Assembly: GCA_032622095.1 (NCBI GenBank)
Contig: CP136062.1
Coordinates: 1,984,001 to 2,048,000, forward strand
Reading direction: 5' to 3'
Source of the DNA: Siphonodentalium dalli
Taxonomy: Eukaryota > Mollusca > Scaphopoda > Gadilida > Siphonodentaliidae
DNA: 64,000 nt
Shown here: in pieces, positions 11,194-21,765 of the stretch
How the letters are laid out: every line of letters starts with the position of its first letter
Numbering within the stretch: position 1 is the stretch's first letter
The notes under the pieces: generated by a model
Told to the model about the DNA's origin: nothing
The model's database searches: none
Seen by the model: the letters and a program-made list of their open reading frames with translations, nothing else
Translations under genes and position numbers: made by a program

Positions 11194-11230
11194 TAAAAGC
11201 TCTTTAATAGCGACGCCTTATACAACAAGT

Positions 11231-12516
11231 CTAGGCAAATATGGACATAGGTGTCGCCTCTAGAGGGAATTTATGAGACCTACATTTTTTGTTAGCATGA
11301 ACACTTAACTTTTGGAATCCGTATGTTTGCTTTGTCAGATAGCGGACTTTTTTCGCACCGCCTGGTTTTATTGAGGCACCTGATGATAAAATCGGTCATT
11401 TTTTAAATAAAGCCGACATATTTGACAGAGTATATTCACACCTTTTAAGAAGATATATTCGTCCAATGTTGATACCTGTGAATGGGGCGATAGACAGAGT
11501 AAGGTAATAAATGTAATCATTGAATCTCAGAATAACAGTCATGACGTCATGTGACGTCAACTAATTTTTAGAGTGAGAAGAATATGACGATTCACGCAAA
11601 GCGTTGTCTTTCGTTTCTTATAAAATCAGAAGTAAGACGGTTATGCCAAATTATTTTATACCATGGGAAACTACTGCCAATTAGCTACGTTCTAGTATAT
11701 CACTTATCGCTGTTGGTCGCATTATTTTTAATCAAAGGCAGATAAATCCCCCCCTAAAACTGAGAGGTGTCAGGATGTGGCGTAAGGCTCACAGAACGCA
11801 CGATTATGTGCCAAATTGCTAAATTAACACAACGGCAGTTGATGGACTGCTATGGTATTGTCTAATATATATATGTTTCGTCGACACAGTGGAGCATTAA
11901 AGTAAAATTATTACATTATGTACATCCTGACTCAATATTTTAACAAATTTTAGATTTTTTCGCAAAAAAAGATAATCTAAAATGCACTTTGTCTTCTTCG
12001 GGAGGCAAAAATGAAAATAATGTATTAATGGTGGATATAATTGGTGTATACGGTAATTTCGTTCTGTCTTGGTTTAAAAACTGGCCTAATAACACAAGAT
12101 GGCTGCCAATTTGGTGGCCGGTATATAGGTGGGAATTGTGAAATTTGTAAGAACGCACAATTACTTGCCAAAATGGCTTAACTAACACAACGGTCGTTGA
12201 TAAACTGCTACAGTTTTATGTAGTGTATATCCCGATCCATCGACTAAAACATTTAAGTGAAACCGGTACACAATGCACCTCCTGGCCCCATTTTTAAAAA
12301 TAAAATATTTAATTAGTTTAGTCTAAAACTAATCGATAACCTACTTTTGTCATCTTCTCGAAATGCATAAAGACAATAATGTAGCGTGGGTGGATATAAT
12401 TTGTATGTACGATAATGTCATGCCGTCGGCGGTTACTACATGACATATTAACCCCAAGATGGCTGCCAATACGGTGGCCGGTATATGGATGGAAATTGTA
12501 AAATCTGTCATGTGGC
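11231..12516. repeat. Long inverted repeat, left arm
   Basis: From CTAGGCAAATATGGACATAG inward, this arm matches the reverse complement of 16276-17558 at perhaps 75-80% by eye. It includes landmarks such as ACATCACATGACGTCATGAC, the TTCGTTTCTTA stretch and GGCTGCCAATACGGTGG. The inner part contains two related modules about 355 bp apart (11796 and 12150, each starting GAACGCAC). No ORF of note. Confidence 0.85.
11796..12516. repeat. Two tandem modules inside left arm
   Basis: Each module runs GAACGCAC...TTAACACAACGG..TTGAT..ACTGCTA and ends near AAGATGGCTGCCAAT. The corresponding inverted modules lie in the right arm at about 16276-16640 and 16640-17030, so the duplication predates the inverted arrangement. 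Confidence 0.65.
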
Positions 12517-12751
12517 AATTAACACCACCATCGCAATGCAATGTCTTATACAACCAATAGTCCTACTATATTCATATAATTTTGCATTAGTAGGACGTAA
12601 CAGTGACCAGTTCTATTAAAATGACAACCAGATTGGTACAAACGAGTGAGAGGTTCGACAAATGTTGCATTCATTCGCGCTCTCGAGTAAGATTTGTTCT
12701 TCGAAATCGGTGGCATGTCGTGCAAATTATTTCACGATAAACATGATTCAT
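12517..12751. other. Inverted-repeat core, left part
   Basis: Unassigned AT-rich sequence between the left arm and the MITE. No gene. Confidence 0.5.
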
Positions 12752-12755
12752 TTAA

Positions 12756-13338
12756 AGGGGTACTGTACGCCATTTTCATTACATTTCCGGTGACAACAAC
12801 GATCTAATATCGATAATATTTAGAAACATAAGTAATTTGAGTCGAAGATGTATTCTGTAAACGCTCAGGTTAATAGGCTATCTTAAAATTTAATAATTTA
12901 AAAGTTAATAATTTGATATAAATTGAATTTATGACTGGAGCCATAAAATGGCGTCAATTAAATTACGAATTACCGTAATCAAAAACAGTAATTGAGGGAT
13001 ACTGGATTGTTAAACCGATCGCACACACGATCGCTTAAAATATTATGATGATACGGGGAGAACACTCAAGCCACTCACTGACTAGCGACGATACAATAAC
13101 TTAAATGATTTGATGGGACTAGTATGCATATAATATAACTTTTATTTGATTTATTTGGTTGAAATCTTTACAAAAATTACTCGACAACGACAATTTGTAT
13201 TTTTGCATTCCGGTAAATTTGTCATCCGTAACATGACTTCGTACTCAACAGACTTTCAAATAATGGAAAAATTGTTACCTTATTCTCCGACTCGGAGACT
13301 ATAGAAACCAACAACAACATTTGGCGTACAGTACCCCT
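12756..13338. mobile_element. MITE with TTAA target site (AGGGGTACTGTACGCCA TIR)
   Basis: 583 bp with perfect 17-bp TIRs AGGGGTACTGTACGCCA, flanked by TTAA on both sides, the target site used by piggyBac-type transposases. It contains the phrase TTTATGACTGGAGCCATAAA at its centre, nearly palindromic and shared with the element at 37255. Non-coding. A TTAA match is partly ambiguous because TIR and target run together (TTTAAAGGGG). Confidence 0.75.
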
Positions 13339-14588
13339 TTAAGGCAGATGGCTGTCTGACTATCTTTATGAAAAGAATAAGGGAATTATGTAGATTATAT
13401 TAAATATAACACGACAGTTAAGCAAGCATACTTGGCACTCTCTATGGCTATGTGGAACAAAATTCGACCTCGAATAACATAGTTAACCAATTGACCAATT
13501 CGGATATATATCCCATCAAATAACTCCTGTTAATACGAATCGTTAGTTACCATCTATCAGCGATGCGTGGTTACAAGAACGGAGCTACTGATACATTGGG
13601 TCTCACGTATACCGTTCTAAAAGTAAGTATAAATGGATCTCATTGACCAATAGCAATTGCTGCCCAGTTCGCAAGAGGATATATCCAGCACATTATCAAG
13701 CCGTCACATCATACAGGTTCGTTCAGTTTCATCATCACGCAATAGACTCGTTTAATTTTGTATTCTAACATTTACCGGATTATTTTCCATGACACATATT
13801 TCGCACACAAGGAGATGGAAACCTGGTTGATTTATCTCTTGTAGTCTGTCAGCTGCTTAGCGGGTGGGAGGTATTTGCTTATACTAGCAGTAGATAAGTT
13901 GCAAAGCAAAGTCAAGACTCTAAGCGACGTTTCCAACAACGAAAATACCAGCGATGTGGTAAATCACACAAAACTGTCAAAATATGTCCCTATATATTTC
14001 GATTGTATAAAACTCCGTATATTACAGTACTGGAGTCTCGTGTCACCCCATGTACACTCGTGATTTCCAGAAGTGACTGTACAATTGCTTGTAAGACGAG
14101 GTACCCCCAAATATGGACACGTATCCCATGCTAGATGAACAGTCATATTATCCATATCTGTCTATGCTGATGATTAGGTAGGATTACTTCTGGAAGGCTG
14201 TAAATTCCGAAAACAGCATATAGATCGGAGTACTGGCATGTAGTTTTATCACGTAAACTGATACATTTTGGACTTTTGGTATCCCAGTGTAAGTTTTAGC
14301 TCATTATGACACCAAAATGAAAAGGACGACAATTGCAATTAATTTTATACATGCCATACACATGTTGATACCAGGAAGCGTATACTAACTTTCTAGATAA
14401 GTCCAAAGATAATGCGGTTAGGGACTTGATGCCAGCAGGTCGGATGTCTGAAAACATACCATATTTTGATTATGGCCGTTCATGATTAAAGCATCATAAT
14501 TCCACCACCCGTCATATCTAAAGCAAGATGTGTTACAGTTAAATTAAAATGTATCTATAGTTATCCCACTATGCGCGATTGGGGTGGA
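13339..14588. other. Inverted-repeat core, unassigned
   Basis: No coding or RNA feature recognised. A 62-codon frame around 13875-14063 has no family resemblance and I do not call it. Confidence 0.5.
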
Positions 14589-14999
14589 CCGTGTGTAGTG
14601 CGTATCCTGATATTATATTGTGGTAGTGTTTGATGTACAAATGGGTAAAACAAAATGGGATCACGAGTCTTGGTGTAATTTGTCGCTGCATCTCAGAAAT
14701 GACATTTAGCAACAACTTCTGTACAGACCAGAATCTGATCTACGATAACTCATCCATAACAACTCCGAATGTGCTGAGCGAAATAAGTCGTAGCCGTGTG
14801 TAGTGCGTATCCTGATATTATATTGTGGTAGTGTTTGATGTACAAATGGGTAAAACAAAATGGGATCACGAGTCTTGGTGTAATTTGTCGCTGCATCTCA
14901 GAAATGACATATAGCAACAACTTCTGTGCAGACCAGAATCTGATCTACGATAACTCATCCATAACAACTCCGAATGTGCTGAGCGAAATAAGTCGTAGC
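14589..14999. repeat. 205-bp tandem duplication
   Basis: CCGTGTGTAGTGCGTATCCT begins at 14589 and again at 14794. The copies differ at only two or three positions (for example ACATTTAGC versus ACATATAGC), so it is recent. No gene inside. Confidence 0.95.
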
Positions 15000-16275
15000 C
15001 GTTGTTTAGTATTTACTGAACAGCGTGTGATGAATACATGCATATGTCTTTATACAATTGGAACGATCTGGTGACGAGGAATTATTCGACATATTGTTTT
15101 CCGCCGGTGTTGCCTGTAAATACGAATATTGAATACAGCCTGATTGATGACATGTGTTTTACGTTTTAAACACCAATGGTACTTGCAGCAGCAGCAGGTC
15201 TCCTGGTCTGAATATGACTCGTTCAGATGTAACATAACGTAGACAAGTTTACTTTTCGACTAAGTTGGAAATAACATTTGAAATTTCTGAAGGTTATCGC
15301 GTTCATATATTGCAAATAAAGCGATCCTTCATGGCGATCTTGTTAAACAGAAACTGCATAATTAAGTTAGACACACAGGAGGGATTCTCATTCTGGACAT
15401 GATTATTCTTATGTTTATCACTGATAAGAAATTTTTTCGGAAGATGCAATATCTGAACTAATTTTGTACGACGAGCGCTATCTTTTTTATGAATCTTATC
15501 TTCTGTGCGTTATTGGACACTCGTCAGTGAAAGCGGCGATGTTGATTTATGGTCTGGACAAATGCACTCTGTGTTTTCACGACCGTCATCTGTGGGTCGA
15601 AGCTATTGTACAGCAATTGTACATTGTATATATAACAGATTAAGGGAGGCAATGACTCAGAATCAAAATCATTGCTTCAAATGCGATTGCTTCAGTAAGT
15701 GTGAAAAATTTATAATTTCTTTTCGAAGTGGTCGTGTATTTATCCGATAGCACAATGAGATGTTCCTTATCTCACATCTAGCTTTAAAATCGATCCCAAT
15801 TTTCGCCCAATCAAGTCGGAGTGTGAACACACATCAACCTCGTCTAGCCCAGACTTCGATAATGGTATCCACGACATATTCACCTCATATGTAGTTATAT
15901 ACCATCATACATGGTAGCACTTGGAATAATATTCATTGAGAAAGATTGACCTTCTATAATCGGGTTTAAGTAATTTCATATTGATTGGCATAAATAACCA
16001 TCAGGCATTCAATGTACTACTGTTACTCGGTTCTTCGTTTTAAACAATCATGTTCATCTGTAAATACCTCGCTCAAATTTCCACATATTTCAAGGGACAC
16101 GGATTACTTGAGAACGAATACTCATGAATGCAAGATTAGTCAATATGGGCACAATTCTGGTAGCAATTTCAAATAGAATTGCGCATCATGATGTCCAGGA
16201 GTAACATGATACAATGAATATAATACTTTGGGTTGTGTGAGACATTAGATGGCGGCAATGGCGGCGATAAAAGTG
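15000..16275. other. Inverted-repeat core, right part
   Basis: Unassigned DNA with no supported gene. Short frames here overlap on both strands and show no domain. Confidence 0.5.
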
Positions 16276-17558
16276 AAACATGACATATTTCACCATTTAT
16301 TCTGACCACCGTATTGGCAGCCACCTTGGGGTTAGTAAGACATTTTGTAATCTAAAAACGACATTGAATTATCGTACACACCAAACATCTCCGCTAAGCT
16401 ACATGCTGCGCTTTATGGCTCCAGAGAAGATGACAAAAATGGTTTTAGGCTATTTTTGGAGAAAAATACCTAAATTTTATATAAAAAAATGTGCCAGGAG
16501 GTACACTGTGTAATATTTTCACTTTATTGTTCGAGTTTGTAGATCGGGATATATACCTTAAACTAGAGCCTAGCAGTTCACCAACGACCGATTTGTTAGT
16601 TAAGCCTTATAGGGCATGTAATTGTGCGTTCTTACATATTTCCCATTTTCCATCTATATTGCGGCTGCCATGTTGGCAGCCATTTTGGGTTAGTGTCATT
16701 TTTTAATCCAGTGCGGAATGAAATTGCTCTATACACCAATTATGTCCACCCTTACTAATTCTCTTTTCTTTCTGTTTTGCCTTCCGGAAAATAAAACAAA
16801 TGCGTTTTCTATAATTTTTTAGGAAAAATTCTAAAATTTATTCAAATTTCGAGTCTGGGGGTACATTATATATTGTTTCTACTTTAATGTTCGAGTTTTC
16901 AGACATAAATGTATATATTATTACATTCTTTAGCAGACTTTCAACGGCCGTTATGTTAGTTAAGCCTATTGACATGTAACCGTGAGTTATGTGTGCCTTA
17001 TACCACAGCATGGCGCATCTTAACTTTAGGGGGAGGGTTGATTTATCTGCCTCTGATAAAAAATAATGCGGCCTGAATCGATAAGTTATAATTCAAAATA
17101 TAGCCAATTGGCATTAGTTTCCCATGGTATAAAATAATGCGGCATACCAGTCTTACTTTATGATTTAAAAGAAACGAAAGACAACGCTTTGTGTGAATCG
17201 TCATATTTGTCTCACCCAAAATATTATTTGACATCACATGACGTCATGACTACAATTCCGAGATTCAATCGTTACATGTACTACCCTACTCTGGTTATCG
17301 CCCCACTCTAAGGTATCAATATTGGACGAATATTTCTTCTCAAAATGTGTGAAAATACTCTGTAAAAAATGTCGGCTTTATTTAAAAAATGACCGATTCT
17401 GTCATCGGGTGCCTCAAGAAAACCACGCGGTGAGAAAAAAGTCCGCCTGTCTGACAAATCCAACATACGGATTCCGAAAGTTTAGTACTTGCGCTAACCA
17501 AAAGTGTAGGTCTCATAAATTCCCTCTCCAGGCGACACCTATGTCCATATTTGCCTGG
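16276..17558. repeat. Long inverted repeat, right arm
   Basis: Reverse-complement partner of 11231-12516, ending outward at TCCATATTTGCCTGG. The arm is 1.28 kb and the loop between arms is about 3.76 kb. The structure could be long TIRs of a large DNA transposon that has lost its transposase, or an inverted segmental duplication. No target duplication was confirmed at the outer ends. Confidence 0.85.
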
Positions 17559-17669
17559 CCTAAAACGATCATTAATTATCACGCGATTAACCCATCAATC
17601 CCCATTACGGTGGCAGTTGAAGGGTGAAGGTGTGCTCGGATGTTCTCAGAAGCGATGCGATGACACTTC

Positions 17670-17739
17670 CCGTGGATTTTTACCCTTAGATAGGACGTTT
17701 GGGCTCAATCAGTCGAGCCGTTTTCGAGTCTATAAAGGA
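17670..17739 (-). mobile_element. Helitron 5'-end fragment
   Basis: The stretch GAGCCGTTTTCGAGTCTATA, preceded by TTACCCTTAGAT, matches the 5' region of the Helitron at 32498 in reverse orientation, and abuts an (AT)n/(AC)n tract. The 3' terminus was not found. Confidence 0.4.
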
Positions 17740-17782
17740 TATATATATATACACACACACATATACAGAGGGTATGAATTGA

Positions 17783-17902
17783 GTGTTTCTCTCATATGAT
17801 ATTGATGAAACGAGTCTAAGAATTTTCAGTTTTCTCGAGCCTCTGGCGAGAGAAAACTGAAAATTCGTGACGAGTTTCATAAATATCATATGAGAGAAAC
17901 AC
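17783..17902. repeat. Long palindrome (120 bp)
   Basis: GTGTTTCTCTCATATGAT at the left returns inverted as ATCATATGAGAGAAACAC at the right. The centre AGTTTTCTCGAGCC/GGCGAGAGAAAACT pairs around a TCT loop. Arms are about 58 bp with few mismatches. It could be a foldback MITE or could transcribe into a long hairpin RNA. Confidence 0.85.
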
Positions 17903-18053
17903 GAATCACATATTCTATTTATCATATGACACCTATAAATTGATTATGATGTCCAAAACGCACACAAATCACTAAATAGCTATATGACATCGGCAGCAAA
18001 AGGTTAATGTGACGTCACTTCATTGCACCGGAAGCCCAATTACACCTGGTGAA

Positions 18054-18442
18054 CTAGCAGAAATAATATGCACGCGAAGATATAGTGCGCTATTCTTTTC
18101 TCAGTTTGTCGACATTATATCGTATGTTTATTAGATAAATACGAATTATATATTCTATTTATCGTATAACAATGTCCAAAACTATATATTTCAAGATTAT
18201 AATTGCGATAATTTCGGCATCGTGTTGATTGCGCACGAATTTGACCTGCATTTAGTCAGAGGTGCGGCTCGAACCCCGGCTGCCATTCAGACAATCAGAA
18301 CCCACTTTTTGTCAACAAACCAATCAAATTATCGGAAGGTGATATGAATTAGTAACTCATATGAAATTGATTTATGACATAGTTTCCAACGTAAATGATG
18401 ATTGAGTCATATATATACGGAAGTCTCAAAATATATAGTAGA
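18054..18442 (-). mobile_element. Non-autonomous Helitron (H6), probable
   Basis: The minus-strand 5' end reads A|TCTACTATATATTTTGAGAC, almost identical to the element at 32498. A candidate 3' end CTAG|T lies at 18057-18054 with a weak hairpin (GCAC...GTGC) about 13 nt before it. No ORF. The 5' end is convincing; the 3' end is less so. Confidence 0.55.
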
Positions 18443-18775
18443 TATGGCAAATAATATGATCTTGAGGGCGTTACCATTTCTGACTATGGTTTTCTTGTAT
18501 ATATTCATACATATAAGTTATTCGGATAGAATGCGTACACCAAGTATGTCCCTTTGGCAAATGCGAATAGTACATAATTTTAAACTAAAGTTAGATATTC
18601 GTGATTGTCGCTGGTTTCCACTGATGCGTACACTGGTGTGAAGGGCGATTATTTACTACAGCGGCTTACGCAGGGTAGTACATTACCGCGAACATCATGG
18701 TCTGTCAAACAATCTTCGATGGCGCGTGTTAACGATGCCACTATAGTCTAATATGAACGATGTATTATGCATTGT

Positions 18776-20723
18776 GGACGTTTAAAAATAACAAAATTTA
18801 AAATCAGCAAAGCAAAAGTTAAATTAAGAAACATAGGCAAAGCCGACTGGCAAATATTCAAGCAAGAAATAATTTCAAATCTATCAAACTCTGACCTAAA
18901 CTCACCCAGAGCTCTAGAATTAGCTGCAATAAATATATCGGAAACACTTAATAATGCACTAAACTTAGCATGCCCCAACAAAGATGTAAAATCTTATACG
19001 TGGAGGGTGTCCAGAGATACACTGAATCTTATACGGTTCAAAATGAAAATACGGAGACTCTCAGCGAAGAACCCCCATGACAATGAATATAAAACACTGT
19101 ATAATAACCTCAATAGACAAGTAAAGCAAAAAATCAAAGAGGAAAAAAATGATTCCTGGAAAAGAATAACAACCAGTCTTAATGACCAAAACATGGATAG
19201 AAAATTCTGGCAAACATTCAAAACGCTTACGGGCCAAGGGAACAACGCAACATCAGATAACTCTAAATCACTAACTGACCAAAATGGAAAAAAATCTGAA
19301 AATAACCAAGAAAAAGCTCAAATCTTCGCAGAGAGTCTACGCAAAATCCACATCACCCATGGAGGCGATATATTTAACAAACGTTTTAAACGTTATGTCA
19401 ACGATTACATCGATGACAACTCGGAAATCTTCGCACCACTGCTAAAAGACAAAGTCGAACTGGGTGACGACGATCTCATAATGACCAAAATCGATTTAGA
19501 AGAGGTGATAAGGAATCTGAACCGAGGAAAACCTAACAAAGCACCCGGCGACGACGATATCACGTACGGTGTAATTAGACAAGCGCCGAACGAGCTATGT
19601 ATTCGTCTTACTAACCTATATAACAAATGCCTGAGACTGGGTTACTTTCCCAAAACATGGAAGACTGCAATCGTGACAATGATTCCTAAACCCGGCAAGG
19701 ACCATACCATTCCAACCAACTATAGGCCCATCAGTGTATTGAAATGCACTGGTAAACTTTTTGAAAGGATCATTAGCACTCGCATAAAGACTCACTTAGA
19801 GAGCATTGACTTTTTCAACAAATATCAACGGGCTTATAGAAGTGGGAAAGAGGGCATAGAACACATATATCGATTAATATCGAAGATATTAGAACGGCAA
19901 TAAGCAGGCGTTGGGAAACTGGGGCCATATTCCTCGACGTAGAAAAAGCTGTCGATTCTGTATGGCACAATGGGCTCAGATACAAACTCAGAACACGCAC
20001 AGAACTACCACAAAAATAGTTAGACTTCTATCATCGTGCTTAACACACAGAAACATCGCAGTGATGATAAATGATGAAATTTCAGAAACAGTCAATCTTA
20101 AAGCTGGTACCCCACCCAGGGGTCAGTCTTAAGTCCTCTCCTTTTTTAATCCACTTAAACGATATACCAATAGATTCTACACACAATGTACAAGCATCAC
20201 AATTTGCAGACGACTTGGGCATATGGACACTAGCAAAAGGAAATAAATTAATTGAACTTAGACTGCAAAAACAACTCACAGCACTTGAAAAATGGTGTTC
20301 GAAATGGAGAATAAAACTCAATGCAAATAAAACACAATTGGTAATATTTGGAAACCTAACTCACAGCTCAAAGAAAACTCACGCTATTTAACGAACCAAT
20401 AAAACAAAACAAAGAAGCAACTCTACTAGGATCCACATTAGATGAACACTTCACACTCAACAAGCATATAAAGAACATTTCAACTAAAGCTTTACAAAGA
20501 ACCGCACTCCTAACGAGACTTCGGGGCACAGGGTGGGGGGTCAACCTAACCACCCTATTCAAATTATATAAACAATTAATTCGCCCAGTCATGGAATATG
20601 GGGCAATAATTACTTCAAAATGCAGTCAATCAAACCTAAGCAGAATGCAGCGGGCACAAAACGCAGCACTTAAGAAAGCACTTTTCGAAATAGGCCCAAC
20701 CCCCATTTCGGCTCTGCATTCGA
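18776..20723 (+). pseudogene. Reverse transcriptase pseudogene (LINE ORF2 C-terminal part)
   Basis: The first stretch (18767-19903, open to the stop at 19901) reads in one frame. It holds the N-terminal fingers region with NKAPGDDDI near residue 257, then FPKTWKTAIVTMIPKPGK and NYRPISVLKCTGKLFERI, which are standard for Jockey-group reverse transcriptases. The frame then breaks. Motif A (FLDVEKAVDSVWHNGL, from 19930) continues in another frame. Motif B (around 20106-20150) is split by at least two indels. Motif C is FADDLGIW at 20203, keeping both catalytic aspartates. A further frame after 20391 encodes the thumb-like region with KLYKQLIRPVMEYGA near 20570. An in-frame stop near 20017 adds to the damage. 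The product would copy the element RNA at a nicked target, but this copy is dead. Clade assignment to Jockey rather than a relative is inference from these motifs. Confidence 0.85.
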
Positions 20724-20850
20724 CTAGCGGGCGCACGCCCTAGATGGCTCCTTGGGCGCTGATGAATTTCCTCGGGCGGCGCCTATACGCTTGTCGTGCC
20801 GTAGTATAAGTCGTCGAATAATTATCTCCTCTAAAACAAACTAACACTCA
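20724..20850 (+). repeat. GC-rich LINE 3' segment, copy 1
   Basis: CTAGCGGGCGCACGCCCTAG followed by a GC-rich block and TATAAGTCGTCGAATAATTA. It repeats 206 bp downstream within the same element. Confidence 0.85.
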
Positions 20851-20929
20851 AATGCATAACAGGCATACTCGCCAAACATTGATATCATGTACATCATTAC
20901 ATTAACTAATACCAAAACTAAAACTCAGG

Positions 20930-21052
20930 CTAGCGGGCTCACGCCCTAGATGGCTCCTTGGGCGCTGATGCATGTCCTCGGGCGGCGCCTATACGCTTGT
21001 CGTGCCGTAGTATAAGTCGTCGAATAATTATCTCCTCCAAAATCAACTAACA
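20930..21052 (+). repeat. GC-rich LINE 3' segment, copy 2
   Basis: Nearly identical second copy, followed by about 65 bp and the poly(A) tail. A structured, GC-rich segment in an AT-rich 3' region suggests a reverse-transcriptase recognition element, which is inference. Confidence 0.85.
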
Positions 21053-21668
21053 TTGTCTAACTGATAATACAGAAATTGCATATATATACATACTCTATTT
21101 TTACCCAAACAAAATTAAAAAAAAAAAAAAAAAAGCATAAAAACCATAAATAGATCACTGTGTTTATTATATGCTTCCCCATTAAATAGTGGGAAATTGC
21201 CGTGGCGTATAGCGTTATATCCATCGCCTGGACCGACTCGATGGATAACACTGACCGACTCGATGGATAACACAATAGTATTACTTTTTCGGAGATTACT
21301 TCCGGTTTATAGCGGCGAATCACATTAAGTTTCAAAGCGTATCAATAACAGTCGGCCTATAGTTTTAATTATTGATTTTCACGGTTCTTAAACTGTTATT
21401 TAATTGTTATAATGTTAACGCATTTGTTTTAATATATTCTTATCACTAAATTATGTATACATTAATTTTCTCGCATCATTTCAGAATAAAACAATGGGGA
21501 CTATTTCTTATGGCGGCTATGCTCGATATTTGTCATTCAGTGGTGAGCAAATCAATTGATGGAATGTAAACAAAATGCAAATGTCGAAGCTTTCTAACAA
21601 TTTGAAGTGAACTGTTGGACAAAACTAGCAGTTTTGGTGCGGTTTATAGCACATATAATAAAAAGAAC

Positions 21669-21765
21669 ACCTAAGGGTTTTGGTTGAATACCCGGATTAT
21701 CTCATTCGTGGGTACAAGGAAATACACTCAAGAGATAATCCGGGTATTCAACCAAAACCCGTAGG
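21669..21765. repeat. Inverted repeat with 35-bp arms
   Basis: ACCTAAGGGTTTTGGTTGAA...GGATTATCTC pairs with GAGATAATCC...TTCAACCAAAACCCGTAGGT around a 28-nt loop, with one mismatch near the end. A clean, probably young hairpin. Confidence 0.85.

Larger units (their letters stand above)
18776..21134 (+). mobile_element. Jockey-like LINE, 5'-truncated, with poly(A)
   Basis: Begins within the linker between endonuclease and reverse transcriptase and ends with an 18-A tail at 21117-21134. 5' truncation plus a poly(A) tail is the usual outcome of target-primed reverse transcription. The downstream 3' region has a duplicated GC-rich segment. No target-site duplication was recognised. Confidence 0.8.

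Noticed and set aside
18260-18290. B-box-like GGTTCGAGCC on the minus strand
   Set aside because: No A box or foldable tRNA around it; probably chance.
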